Shown: positions 22,086 through 33,788, counted from the first letter of the stretch. The stretch: 64,000 bases of DNA from Collybiopsis luxurians FD-317 M1 (GCA_000827265.1 KN834773.1:355716-419715); one strand, 5' to 3'. The notes: generated by a model from the letters alone, not told the origin. Made by a program: numbers and translations.

Positions 22086-24623
22086 ATGGCTCCTGGTCGG
22101 CGGCCCAGGCGGAACAATCAAGACCTTATCCCATCCAAGACAACTTAGTAAGCGTCTGCTTTCAATTGTTAAAAACCGGCGCGTTAGACTTACTTCGGTG
22201 CTTTGTAGTCAATATTTGGGTAAATCTCTATCTATGAGCAATCCAACAGACAGATTAAAATTGGATACTGCCACCAGACCGTCACTTTTCCCGCGTTCAC
22301 GCAATGTCACGATATATGGAGGGGTTTTCACAGCTGGGCATCATCATCAAGGTGTGTGGCGTGAGATATCGCATCTCTCTCTCGTACACCCTACCAAAAC
22401 TTGCTTATGGAGACACCGTGAAGCTAAAGTTAGCTCAAAAAATATCCCCGAGGTAAATAATCGTTAAGTACTCGATCGATATCGTGAATCGTGAATTTCG
22501 GAAATGAAAAGATTCCTATGCATCTTGTTCGCTCCCAATATAACCTCAGGAAGCAGGATGAATGGACTTTCAGTATCGGAAAGGCTGCTCATTGCGGGCC
22601 AGAGGATGAACAGGGCCAAGTGATCATCCAGACATTTGTTGGACGAAGAGCAAGACAGGTGCATGGTAAATGAATGAATTCCGGAACTTGTTTACTGATC
22701 GCTCTTTGACTCACAATAGCTCTGGCAATCAACGATAGATTACGCTCAGCGTTTGGTGTGAGTCTCTGTCGTTCGGGGTATATTCAACTCTAACGCTACT
22801 TTTAGCAGTCCAAATATTCTCAATATTGTAGGGACGTCTTCTGGAGATAGTGAGGCTCATTACATCTTGTTCGGCGGAGGTATCTCCTCTTCCCTTTACC
22901 TTGAGTGGCATTGATTCTGCAGCACTCGTAGCCCAACGAAATAATACACGGCGTCTAATTGCATCTGGACTAAGATTAGGAGAGAGGGAAACAACGATGT
23001 TTGGAACACGAATCGTAATATTGATTTTCTTTGGTTTTGAAACCCTAGCTGACTTTACATACTAAGGTCTATGGAATTGCAGTACGGTTCCTACATCGAC
23101 TTTCCTCGTGACTTTCCTTCATGAACCTGCATATAGTCGGGACTCGATTTCTTATCTAAAATTAACCCATACCTTTCCCTAGCCAACCTGGAAATTGAGG
23201 TGTGTACGCGCCTTGTCAGAGCTTATGTACCTTTTGCCTCCTCACAAAATTTTCAACCTGGCAGAGCTTCGATGCTTTCTCAGATGATCTGGGAAACACA
23301 GTGCTCGCGTTCACCCCACACGGAGAGCATGAAGAAGAAAGGCGCGAAGGAAATGGGTGTCTTCAACCACCATGGCTATGGAGGGATGTTGTAGATAACT
23401 TGCAGCCTGAAGTAAGAAGGGACAGCGTGGTAGTGTTTAATTCCTTGATAACAAAGGTGGGCCAAGTACCCTTTGTAAGAGACGTCCCCCTTGACTTGAG
23501 ATTTGAAGCTTTTCAATGATGCGAACCACATAATCTACAGTGAGTAGATTATAATAATTGCATGAACACTCTACTTGCTAATTCTCTATTTCGTCGGATA
23601 TATGCAGAAGAGAAACTTGACCGCAGTGATGATGATTTACAGATCGAATCTTCTTGCGGGGGCGCAGGACGACACAAATCGAACTCTACTGAAAGCAGCA
23701 GTACCCGAGATCCCAGTACCGACGATGGGGAAACCATTGCATGCAGACGAGAAATTACCTGGACGTCTCTTGGTTTAGATCTATCATTACCTGGCATATC
23801 GGAAACGTACGAAGATATTTTGCACTCTGTTTTGCCTCTCGACCGAGCCGCAATCCAGTCCTCAATCGATCTTCCTCGTCGATCTGGCCAAAGAAAATCA
23901 GGAGCAATACATGCATGCGACAAGTATCGTCGTGAAGAGATTATGTTTACTCCTGATGCGGTTCGAAATGCCATTGTGGTCTTTGAACAGCCATCCCTCA
24001 ATGAGATCTGCTCACAATGTGGCCAAATTGTTATCTCAAGGTCGATTTGCCTTTTCAAAATTGCTGGCCCCATACTGACTTTGTGCAGAGATCCTGTCGA
24101 TAGCACAACGGACGAAGCTTCGTCACCTGTATTAACCGCTGAGACCTCTTCCGGATATCGAACGGTTCAAATGCCTCGTTTCTTCGACGATGAGAGCATG
24201 GCCTCAATGGATGTGCTGCGTTCTTCCGTCGGTTTCTCCAGAATACCCTCGGACGGTAACTTTGACTCAACTGAATTTCGCTTCGGGGAGGACTTACCTT
24301 TCAATTCGGACCTTAATAGCCCAATTATGGACTTCATTCATGACCTTGATTCCAGACCAATGGAGTCTTCACCTCGGTTAATACCCAGTCGTCCTGTGTA
24401 CAGCCCCCCTCCTGATTCACCTCCGCCATTAGTACCTGCGACTATATCTATTTTCCAGCAGAGGCCTTGGCCAACCTCCAGTGCAACTTCCTTGCCTAAT
24501 ATTCCATTTCAGTCTGGGCCTATCTATTACCAACCTTATCCTACCTATCCCCCTTCTTATGTACAACATCATGATCCTGATCTTCACCAAACATACCTCG
24601 AGGAACATGGTCAGGCAAAGTAG
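22086..24623 (+). CDS. Kinase-like fold protein with proline-rich tail (paralogue A of the tail-to-tail pair)
   Basis: A multi-exon gene starts at ATG 22086 (MAPGRRPRRNNQ). Exons give FPRSRNVTIYGGVFTAG, KVSS, NEKIPMHLVRSQYNLRKQDE, GQVIIQTFVGRRARQ, LWQSTIDYAQRLV, PNILNIVGTSSGD, LIASGLRLGERETTMFGTR, FDAFSDDLGNTVLAFTPHG and DSVVVFNSLITK. This order (lysine-strand-like segment, PNIL-VGTS, LGERxTTxFGTRI, SDDLGNTVLAF) looks like a degenerate protein-kinase fold seen in Agaricomycete hypothetical proteins; catalytic HRD and DFG residues are not evident. The last long exon (from about 23562) holds EEKLDRSDDDLQIES, CSQCGQIV and a Pro/Tyr/Ser-rich tail ending GQAK. It lacks the PHD finger of paralogue B. 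Exon 1 differs from B by an indel that may shift frame, so it could be a pseudogene. Function unknown. Confidence 0.55.
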
Positions 24624-24934
24624 TAAACTTGCGCCTTTATTTGCGGCAGGTCCACCCTTTCCTTCCTCGGCTGCAACATCACGACGGTTACCGGTACTAC
24701 TCATCTCATTCTCAACCGACATACCCCTGTCTCCTTCCTCCGATTCTGCATATCAGCGCTTTGGCTTTTCTCATTCGGGTTCTCCGCTCTTCAGCGATGC
24801 TGCTTCGTCCGGGCACGGTAAATGTACTCATCACCATAAACATTGTAGAAAAACTGAATCATGGTCCCTGGTGTATTAATAAAGTTGCCCGTTGGTCGAA
24901 GTGCTTTATGATATCGTGAAATAAATTTGGCACC

Positions 24935-25345
24935 CAGGGCGCCCATACTATTTTAGGTAATTTTGAGCGTCTATTCTACGGAACTTCTCCCACGACGCCA
25001 AAGACAATCTCAACCGAAAACAGTGAGGAGACTACACATAGGCCCGATACGTTCTTCCAAACGTCGCTCATTACCAGAGCCTTTCGAAACTCTACCCGGT
25101 GTTCAGAAAATCAAAGCTTCAATAGGGCAAACTAAACGACTATTAACAAAGGCAAGCATCGCGTATCTCGTCCTAGTATGCAATAGAACTGAGAATTTCT
25201 TCTGGAAAAACTAGCAGCTGATGTGCGAGTGACAGCGGAACGCAAGCTCAAGTCACTGGAGGCTGATCTAGCCCAGGCGGAGACGAATGGGAAGGAGAAG
25301 ACGCTTTCGATATGGTATCATAAGGTCAAGTTTTTTAGTACACTA
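24935..25345 (+). pseudogene. Duplicated 5' fragment of EFG1
   Basis: It matches 28153-28563 (promoter side, exon 1, intron 1 and exon 2 of EFG1) in direct orientation. The start ATG is changed to ATA (ACATAGGCCC against ACATGGGCCC). Exon 1 (RSSKRRSLPEPFETLPG), the GC-donor intron and exon 2 (ERKLKSLEADLAQAETNGKE) are recognisable; nothing after KVKFF is present. The catalytic-type function of the parent (18S rRNA processing) cannot be supplied by this fragment. It lies between the 3' ends of the paralogous pair. Confidence 0.85.
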
Positions 25346-25680
25346 GCCGTTCTTTTTTTCTTCGCAACTTTTCTATTTAGCCAAAAGCTTATATTCCCTG
25401 CGTCATATATAAACGTTGATTTCGGCCACCAGCAATACCTAATCCCTATTCAATAACAGCTGACCTTCAGCTCTCCACTCCTCAGCAATGCTGGTGGTTT
25501 GAATTGCACTTGCCCTCAAAAGCGCTGTAGAATAACTAAATCATGATCCCTGGTATGTCAAAAAAGTTAATCAAATCAACAAGCCGGCAATGGTAGAAGA
25601 AGAAGCCGAGGTCAAATACCGGGAGCGGCTTGGGCAGAACGGTTGCCACCTCCTTTGCGCTTGCCTCGTCGGTTACTTCT

Positions 25681-25917
25681 TCAATTGTTCCATTTAGCCT
25701 CATTATTCATGCAGATGTCGCAAATCCAAACCCCTTCTGGCGCTACGGCAAGTCCAATACATGCGAGATGGTACTTGGTAGAGAACAATGTAAGAAGAAG
25801 AATGCAAGGCCACAAAATGTTAAAACACACCCATTCCACTTTACAAGTAGGCTCATCACATGCTATCATGTCTCCAAAAGATGGGCGGTGGCAGAAGCAG
25901 TACACCTTGATATCGTC
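25681..25917 (-). other. PHD finger (Cys4-His-Cys3) region of paralogue B
   Basis: Metal ligands in order: YCFC, CDEPTC, YHLAC, WICDIC. The Trp in KVEW and in GVWIC are at the positions conserved in ING-family PHD fingers, and GDMIACD gives the acidic-aromatic surface used for H3K4 methyl-lysine. Removing the intron 25774-25830 is needed to join the halves. Confidence 0.75.
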
Positions 25918-28014
25918 ATCCACTTCTTTGCCCACCTCATTCTCAGCATTCGGTTCAAGTTCTGCTGTGAACCTTGTTGATGCCAGTGCATTACGAAGTT
26001 GATGCTCAATCTTCTCCTGTTCTGTGATGTTAAGTCCTCGGGCTTCTCCGCCGTCCTCCTGGGGGTCACTGAACCCGGATTCCTTGACTATTCCAACAAC
26101 TTGACCACATTGTGAACAAATTTCATGGAGGGAAGGATTCTCGAAAACCAGAATGATATTTTGAATGGGATCAGGAGCGAAGGTGATTTCTTCGCGACGA
26201 TATTCCATGCATGTATGCGCCACTGCTGATCTTCTTTTCCCGGGTCGACGAGGAAGATTAATTGATGGCTGCATGGCGGCTCTGTTGACGGGTAGAATGG
26301 AGTGTAAAATATCCTCATATGCTTCCGATATGTTGAACAACGACAGATCTATGCCAAGAGGCCTCCAATTAACTTCTCGTCTGCAAACAATACTCTCCAT
26401 TTTGGCAGGGTCTGCGCTGGGGTCTTGGGGGCTGGTCCTTTTTGCTGGGTTCATTTTGGGCTGTTTTGCGTCTTCATTGGAAGAAGATTCGACCTGTAAA
26501 TCATCCTCTCCATTGCGATCTAATTTGTCTCCTGCGTATACCAAGCACAAATGACAAATCAGCAAGTGAACGATAGAAACCACTTACTGTAGATTATGTG
26601 GTTTGCATCATTGAAGAGCTACACATATTGAGTCAGTGGAACTGCTTCTCGAAATCCCAGATTTCAACCTTTGTTATCAGAGAATTAAACACTACAATAC
26701 ACTCCTTATTGTCTTCAAAATGCATAGCATTTCTTTCAGCCCACGGTGGTTGAATAAGGCTGCTTCCTTCACCACTTTGGCTAGTCAGCTCCGGTGAGCG
26801 TTGTGGGGTAAAAGCGAGCGCAGTATTTCCAAAATCATCAGAAAACACATCGAAATTCTATGAGTGTGTTGCATCAGGAGAAATAAGGTATATCTTAGCC
26901 TTCAAGGTACACATACCTCGATTCCAAAATTTGCGAGGGAAAGATTCGGGCTTATTTTGCCCAAAAAGTCAAGTCCAGACTATGGTCAAATGCCATTAAA
27001 TGAAGTATCATAGTCGAACTGTATAGCATACCGCAATTCCATAGATCTTATACAAAGTCAGCTAGGGTTACATAGATAAAGAAAATTGATATTACAATTC
27101 GTGTTCCAAAAATAGTTGTCTCCCTCTCTCCCTGTCTTAGCCCAGCTGCAATGAGGCGGCATGCATTATTTTGTTGGGCTATGAAAGTTGTGTAGTGAAT
27201 GTCATTCAAGTTAAGGAGTGTCAGTGTGTACCTGCATCAAACAAAATGTAACGGGCCTCATCATCCTCAGAAGATGTGCCTATGATATTGAGAAGATTTG
27301 GATTGCTAAGGTAAGCCGTCAGGATTTTTCAAAGCTTCAACCACCAGCTGAAACTAACACTAAACGCTGAGTGTAATCAATGGTTGATTGCCAGAGCTTT
27401 TGTGGTTCAAAAAGGTATTAGTAGATGATTTCTCGATTTAATTTCTTCTCCATGCACCTGTCTTGCTCTACGTCCTACGAATGTCTGGATGATGACTTTG
27501 CCCTGGCCTGTTTTTTCACCCTTCTGCTCTCCAATACTGAAACTCCATTCATCCCGCCTCGTAAGGTTATGTTGGGAGCGAAAGTGATATCTAGGGATCT
27601 TTTCATTGTCTGAGTTCGCGAAATCAATCGAGCACATAAGGTGGTTACGAACCTTAGGAGTACTATGTGAGCTAGCTTCAACTTCACCATGTCTATCTAA
27701 GCAAGTTTTAGAAGATCAATCTAGAAGCAAGGTCTCATACCGCACACCTCGATAATCTCCAGCTGTGAAAACTCCTCCATGTATTGTGACGTTGCGTGAA
27801 TGTGGAAAGAGTGACGGTCTGGTGGTATCCACTTCAATCATTCAGCTTAATTGTTTTGAGATAGAGACTTACCCGCTTATTGTCTATTAACCAATCGACG
27901 CTAACTGAACGACGCAAGCGAGTTTGATAACCAGAACCACAAACTTACTGAGTTGCTTGGGATAGAGTATGGTCTTGATCGACCGTTCTGCTTTGGGCTC
28001 CGATCAGGAGACAT
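25681..28014 (-). CDS. Kinase-like fold protein with C-terminal PHD finger (paralogue B)
   Basis: Start ATG at 28014 (MSPDRSPKQNGRSRP). It parallels paralogue A exon by exon on the minus strand: FPHSRNVTIHGGVFTAGDY, NEKIPRYHFRSQHNLTRRDE, GKVIIQTFVGRRARQ, LWQSTIDYTQRLV, GERETTIFGTRI, DVFSDDFGNTALAFTPQ, CIVVFNSLITKV. The last long exons add EVNWRPLGIDLSL, SINLPRRPGKRRS, CSQCGQVVG and a C-terminal PHD finger. The finger (YCFCHRPSFGDMIACDEPTC, then KVEWYHLACIGL and GVWICDIC) is interrupted by a 57-nt intron at 25774-25830 and has the Cys4-His-Cys3 order of ING-type fingers, which read histone H3 tails. The start is 249 bp from that of EFG1 on the other strand, so they share a promoter region. A chromatin-linked role is inference from the finger alone. 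Confidence 0.65.
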
Positions 28015-28263
28015 GATTCCCCGGTCAATGTTCTTGGGTTGAGAAAATCAGAGACGAGGATGCGAGGAGAAGAAGTGAAGCTGTGTGCTAGCGACTAGCA
28101 ACGTGTTTGCGTCTGCCACACTTTGAATGCTCTCTACCGCCGCTCGACGTGTGGAAGACACACCCAGAGCGCCCATGCTATTTTAGGTAATTTGAGCGCC
28201 CATTCTACCGAACTCCTCCCACGACGTCAAAGACAATCTCAACTGCAAACAGCGAGACTACAC

Positions 28264-29164
28264 ATGGGCCCGATACGTTCTTCTAAACGTCGCTCATTAC
28301 CAGAGCCTTCCGAAACTCTACCCGGTATTCAGAAAATCAAAGCTTCAATAAGGCAAACCAAACGACTATTAGCAAAGGCAAGCATCGCGTATCTCGTCAT
28401 AGTTTGCAATAGAACTGAGAATTTCTTCAGGAAAAACTGACAGCTGATGTGCGAGTGACCGCGGAACGCAAGCTCAAGTCTCTAGAGGCTGATCTGGCCA
28501 AGGCGGAGACGAATAGGAAGGAGAAAACGCTTTCGATACGGTATCATAAGGTCAAATTTTTTGGTACGTTATCCGTTCTTTTTCCTTCCCAATTCGTCCC
28601 TTTGAACAGTTTTTCTTGCATAGAACGACAAAAGGTTACAAGAAAAATCAACCAGACCAAAAGGAAGATATCGCAACTACAAGAGGAAGATGAAGGATCT
28701 TCATCGGCTATAACCGTTCTGGAAAAAGAATTATACGAACATCGCGTCGAGCTCAATTATATTCTTGTATGTCTGTCCATATAATTTTCTATCTCAAGGC
28801 GTTCTCTCATCCGCACAAAAAGCACTACCCAAAAACGAAAAAATACATCTCTCTCTTTCCTCCAGAGGTTCGCCATAAATCCGACACGTCAGATAACACA
28901 AACGCACCAGAAACAAAAGAAACAGACCAACAACGCCAGGAAATCAAACAGTGGATTCGCGAGCAAATGAGCGCAGGCAGTTTACCTGCGGAACCGGAGG
29001 ATGTGGAACAGAGTCCCGAGCAAAAGCCGACGCCGATGAACTCGAAGAGTGGGACAGAGTGGCCCGGTAACGCAAAGAAGAAAACGAAGACAAAAGAGTC
29101 GGAGAAGGACAAGAAAAGGGAAAAGGAAGCGGAAGAGGAGGAGGAAGATGATTTCTTCGAATAA
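28264..29164 (+). CDS. EFG1: rRNA-processing protein EFG1
   Basis: Four exons: 28264-28377, 28431-28563, 28624-28766 and 28823-29164. Intron 1 is a GC-AG intron (AAG|GCAAGC); introns 2 and 3 are GT-AG. The product (about 243 residues) has the family signature IQKIKASIRQTKRLLAK, ERKLKSLEADLAKAE, IRYHKVKFFERQKVTRKINQ split over exons, and HYPKTKKYISLFPPE, then a Lys/Glu-rich coiled tail ending EEEEEDDFFE. EFG1 is a nucleolar factor of the small-subunit processome needed for early pre-rRNA cleavage. The start is set by the MGPIRSSKRR reading just before the conserved helix; an upstream ATG in the same region is out of phase with it. Divergent from paralogue B. Confidence 0.93.
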
Positions 29165-29472
29165 GCGATATTCAGACGGATGTGCGTATTTTTGACCCTA
29201 TTTCGAGTCGCTCAAGCTCACAGAGTCACCGACTAGACAACGAGGGTGACACTATCACTATAGCCTATTTATCCTGACTAATGTACACGTACGACGACTC
29301 TGAATTCAAATTTTCTCAATGGCATCGAAACAAGGGCGATCACTACCAGGGCAGGTAAAAGGAGTAAGGGGTTTTGAACCCATCCTTTTCCGAATCTCCC
29401 AATCTCTTCAGTATTCGTCCCCTTCATTTGCGTCCTTCCTCCACGTCTAAACCGAAAACTGAAGGGAGAAAC

Positions 29473-31050
29473 ATGGCAGAGGCATGGAGAGAAATTCCAA
29501 CCTCAACCTTAGAATCACCTGCGAGCGGAAGACAACGCCACTCAAGATTTTATTTTCCTGACGGCAACGTTATCTTTCTCGCAAGTGTCTCGTTTTGATC
29601 TTGCTAGAGTTGAATGTTAGCTGACCTTTTTTGTTGACTTCCTATATTCCTTCTCCTTCCCCCGCACCTCCGCTTCTTCCCGTCACTGATACATCAACCA
29701 CTCCCTTCTTCCCTCCCCTGCCTGCAGGTCGAGTCAACCCTTTACAAAATCCACCGCTACTTCTTCCAACGCGACTCCCCCGTATTTGAGGCTATGTTTA
29801 GTCTCCCTCCTCCCCCAATCTCCAACGCAGGCTCCGCAGATAACGAATTATCCAGCTCGGTCTCTGCCGCAGCCAATGTGGATTTTGCCTCCGGCTCTAC
29901 CGTCAGCGCTCAACCCGAGTCTAGCCATCAAGGACAAAACCATGACGTCGAAGGCCAAATCGACGACAGACCGATAATTCTACCCGGTATTTTGTGTCAA
30001 GATTTCGATAGGTTGTTGGCGTTGATGTATCCCGAGTATGTATCCTTGTCCGTCTCCCTTTTCCTTCAATTATTCGTTTAACTGGTTGAAAATCGAATCA
30101 TTGGCTGATGTGTTAAACAGGGATTTTACCGCCTGCGAACTGACCACTATTCCCGAATGGACGTCCGTCCTCCACGTTGCGACGTACTACGATTTCGAGT
30201 CGTTGAGGCAGCTGTCGATTGATAGGATTACATCCCTCGCTTTCCCTTATCCTTATCCGTCCGGGTCCGGGTCCGGTTCTGGTTTTTCTTATCTTTCGGC
30301 GTTCACAACTATGTCTACGTCAGCTTCTCCACCTGCATCCCAACCACCGAATCCGTCTGCCCCCGTCTCTGCACCGTCGTCGTCCCCAACTCCAACCCCT
30401 TCGCCATTCCCGTTCACGTTTCCCCTTTGGACCCCCTCTTCTATCACAGCTCCCGCTCCCGCTTCCAACGCCAATGCCAGTGCCATGCACGCGCCCCCAT
30501 CTGGACTACCCCAGTTCTCCTCCGCACCCTCCACAACCACACCCACCCCTTCGTCCAACCCCTCTTTCAACCCCCCCTCCTCCCCCTCCATAACCCACCT
30601 CATCCACCTCGGCCTAACCTACAACGTCCCCCAATGGCTCCTCCCGCTCTACACCCACCTCTGCGTCCGCCCCGAGCCGCTTACGATTGACGAAGGTGTG
30701 TTTTGTTATGTTTTCTTGAGCTTTTGTTTCTGTTCGGGAATAGAGTCTGACTTTTTTGAATTTTTTTTGAATTTTTGGCTGCATTTGTTGACCTCGTCGC
30801 ATTCCTTGCCCTGGTCGCGTTCATCATCCTCGTCGCGTTCATTATCCTCGTCGCGTTCATTATCCTCGTCGCATTCATTATCCTCGTCGCGTCTAATGTC
30901 CTGGTCCTTGTCGCGACGGGAACAGGCCGCAAGCTGGGTATGGATATTGTGATCAAGGTGAATGAGGTCAGGCAGATGATTCGGTATCCGAGTAATCTGA
31001 ATCGGGGGTTGGAGGGGGTTGAGAGGTTGGTTAGGTGTGTTTTTGGGTAG
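29473..31050 (+). CDS. BTB/POZ domain protein
   Basis: Four exons: 29473-29580, 29728-30035, 30121-30695 and 30926-31050. The N-terminal BTB fold is clear: RFYFPDGNVIFL, then VESTLYKIHRYFFQRDSPVF, the loop, RPIILPGILCQDFDRLLALM, YPEDF and EWTSVLHVATYYDFESLRQL. Basidiomycetes have many such proteins; some act as CUL3 adaptors, but no partner is shown here. A Ser/Pro/Ala-rich insert of about 110 residues (30.29-30.59 kb) separates the BTB from the conserved ending (GLTYNVPQWLLPLYTHLC, EGRKLGMDIVIKVNEVRQM). Intron 1 is GC-AG (CTC|GCAAGT, 147 nt). Intron 3 is unusually long (230 nt) and contains an 18-bp minisatellite. The start was chosen as the first ATG in frame before the BTB; an upstream ATG at 29374 is also possible. 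Confidence 0.85.
30795..30902 (+). repeat. 18-bp minisatellite inside intron 3 of the BTB gene
   Basis: About six copies of a unit close to CGTCGCGTTCATTATCCT lie in tandem, with the central three nearly perfect. The unit length is a multiple of three, and one frame reads as a Ser/Arg/Leu repeat, but splice signals at 30696 and 30925 place it in an intron. Confidence 0.8.
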
Positions 31051-32497
31051 GGAGGGATCGGGTTAGGGATGGGGGTTTGATGAGGTGGGAGGGAGAGGGA
31101 GGGAGGACTGGGGGTGGGAGAGGGGAGGGGGAAAGGTGGTGGTGGTGGGGATTGGCGATAGGCGGAGGGAAGGTGACGGTAGTTTGAAGGAGAGGGATGC
31201 GGAAAAAGGTAGAAGGACAGGGTGGAGGTGGGAAAGAGGTAGGAAGGAGTTCTTTACTATAGTTCGGGCAGATTAATGACTAGGAGGGAGGAGCAAGGGA
31301 GTTTACTAAACATTCTTAATCGCATATATAATAATATATATATAATTATCTAGGCAAAGAAAGTGCAGTCCTCAACCACCAAGAGCATACGCTGCCAATG
31401 GTTATTGCGGGTACATCTTTGAGGGTGTTTTCGTCGAGGTTCTTGTCTTCTTGAACCCACCAAAGAGGACCCAGCCATTTCGAGCAAAGCTCCTTCTTGT
31501 CAGCTCCTCCGATCAGAGCCTCTGCGGTGGTATTCAGTCTTTGTCATTAGATGTGTTTTTGCCAACGCTCCCTACTTCATCATCCACGACAAGTTTCTTT
31601 TGGATATTTCTTACAAAGCTGCTGCTATGCATCAAGAATAAATTGGCCAGCTTGGCCAGCTTTGTGGCTTGCCCACAAGTTACCATACCTCCTCCCATGT
31701 TTGCCTACCTCCCAACAACAACAACTATGCTCTGGCCTCAGAGTCATCGCTAGACCTTCGGAGTTTGCAGTATAGCTGGGATAGAGGTCAAAACAAATAG
31801 GGATTTACTGTTCCACTATCTCAGATACATTTTTATTCAATTTTTATTCACAGTTTTTTATTCACAGCTCTTTCGAGGAGCTTGGCTGGAAAACATAACC
31901 AAAATGTACGAAACTTTGATTTATCAAGCATCATGGCCTCTTCAATAATCCAGGAGTGTGCTGTGAGTTGAATGGTTGTGAACAGATGAAAATCGGAGCG
32001 TAAGGCTCAATCCTTCACTGTTAGAGTGTAATCTCACAGCTGAAATCAAACTTATTACTAACGTAGGGATCATATAAACGTCGTCTACCGTATGTACGAA
32101 AAAGACGCTTCAAAATCCTTGTTACACTTTGTTATCAACTTATTACATCATTGGGGGACGTTTGCAATTGGGAAAAATAAGTAGGTTCACGTCAACCATT
32201 CAGGTGCCGAATACCCCCTAGTGTTCATTTGTTTTTAGTTCATTCGAGGTGGGCTCTTCCCACTTCACTGTACAAACAGTCATAACTATCCTATTTGCAT
32301 TTAGTATTATTCTGAGACTTAGGCCAGCAATCACTCCAGTCTAAACAGATATTCTGAATTTCTTTTAAACTGGTTTTATTTCCACCATGCTTCAAGCTTA
32401 TATGACATTCCAGTCTTAAAATCACCTCACTTGCTCTTCAGTGCACATTGATATATACTATACTTTCCAAGTCAAATAACATGTCTGACCAGGGCTT
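31051..32497. other. Intergenic; purine-rich tract, no gene seen
   Basis: 31040-31250 is strongly G/A-rich on the plus strand (GGGAGGGAGAGGGAGGGAGG-like runs) and could form G-quadruplexes. 31315-31352 is a TA-rich run. A frame at 31451-31753 has no recognisable motif. Further 3' the sequence is AT-rich. Confidence 0.5.
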
Positions 32498-33788
32498 CTA
32501 AAAGTCCTTTGGAACCTCATTCGTAAGCCCCATAGCCCAATCCGAGAACTCCAAATTCTCCAGCCGTTTTATTTTAGCTTTGATGTGAACGATATGGGAG
32601 TCTTGGTCATCCGTCGACTCGGATCCCTGCGATCCATCGCTCAGGGCGATCAGTTGAGCTTTCAAGTCATATTTTCTCTGCTCTATATCCATCTGACGAT
32701 CTGTCCTTGGAGAGAGCCGCCCGAATCCCAGTCTTGCGTTCTCGTACATCTCACTTGTCCAGCTGTCTCTGTGTAAACTGCTCTCACTGTCTCCCTGCCC
32801 CTCCGAGTAGTCTGAGCTCATAGACTGCGTATACGATTCCAACGCGGGGGCTATTTTGTTCGTTTTCTCTACGCTTGAGCTCCTCGGAGATGCTATCGAT
32901 CTGGTATTGCTGCTTGCTCGTCCTGTGGGAGGGACACTGAAAGGATTAAAGGATGCGAATGATGGCTCCACCTGGGATTTAACCATCAGGTCCCCGCGAA
33001 ATGTGGCTGGGCATTCTCGGTCGGCTAATCGACATTTTCGTCGGTATCTCAGTTTGCCCCACACGCACAGGGCAATGAGGATGAGCATTGCGGCTATCGC
33101 TCCACCGAGTGCTCCACCGACAATAGGTCCCAAATGTGTTTTTAAACCCCCAGTCTGACTTGACCCTGGCCCTTCGGAAGCTGAAGATGTAGCAGGACTG
33201 GATGGCACGAGAGGGGACGCGCTGGGAAGAAACTGTAAGTACATTTTATCCATCATGGTTCATAAAATGTTGACCTCGTTGTAACAGGCTGTGCCGATGT
33301 TTGGAGAGGCAATGTCTGAATCGGAAATGCCTTCACTCTTCCCGTGCTAATGAGTACTTTAACTTCGGTTCCCCTGACAAAAGCATGTTTTGAACCCATC
33401 TCCAATCTCTATGTCATGAATGGCAAGTAGATATGCTCACTTTAATGCAGACGGAATCACGAGCGGAAGATTCGCTTCAGTTGAGGTGGGAACCAAAGTA
33501 TACGTAGCTGCAGTGATTGTAGTATCACTGTCCTTAAAAATCACTGCAAATATGGTAGGTAGAGGTTCCTTCACTGTCAAAGTTGCGGTCTGTCCAGGGG
33601 CGATGGTTCCAGAAATAGATTCAAATATGACGGTGGTTTCGGATCTGTTGTCTGCGTTTGCTTGATTATTTTGTCCTGCCAGAAGCTGCATCGCAAGTAC
33701 CCTTTTACGCCGGTAATGTCATAAGCCAATAAAACCAATTCCATCGGTTAGATACTTACCAACTTAACAGAGACAATACTCTCGCCAT
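32498..33788 (-). CDS. Secreted-to-membrane type I single-pass protein, unknown function
   Basis: Exon 1 is 33788-33760. A 58-nt intron (33759-33702) joins it to give a clear signal peptide MARVLSLLSWVLAMQLLAG. The next exon (to about 33431) encodes a probable beta-rich outer domain (SISGTIAPGQTATLTVKEP, PTIFAVIFKDSDTTITAATY). At least one further exon (KVLISTGRVKAFPIQTLPL) follows with uncertain borders. The last exon ends at 32498 with a Ser/Pro stem (LPSASPLVPSSPATSS), one membrane helix (VGGALGGAIAAMLILIALCV), basic stop-transfer residues (KLRYRRK) and a Ser-rich cytoplasmic tail of about 170 residues with helical KAKIKRLENLEF near its end. This layout is common among basidiomycete surface proteins of unknown role; it could be a sensor or adhesin. 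Confidence 0.7.

Noticed and set aside
23549..24106. Long minus-strand frame opposite paralogue A
   Set aside because: It is a shadow of the plus-strand exon; the same is true of the plus frame 26165-26554 opposite paralogue B.
30696..30925. Ser/Arg-rich coding extension of the BTB protein through the minisatellite
   Set aside because: Good splice signals at both borders join EAG to the conserved GRKLGMDIV segment in frame; reading through gives a non-conserved hydrophobic stretch.
31451..31753. A 100-residue plus-strand frame as a gene
   Set aside because: No recognisable domain on either strand; no splice-supported extension could be found.
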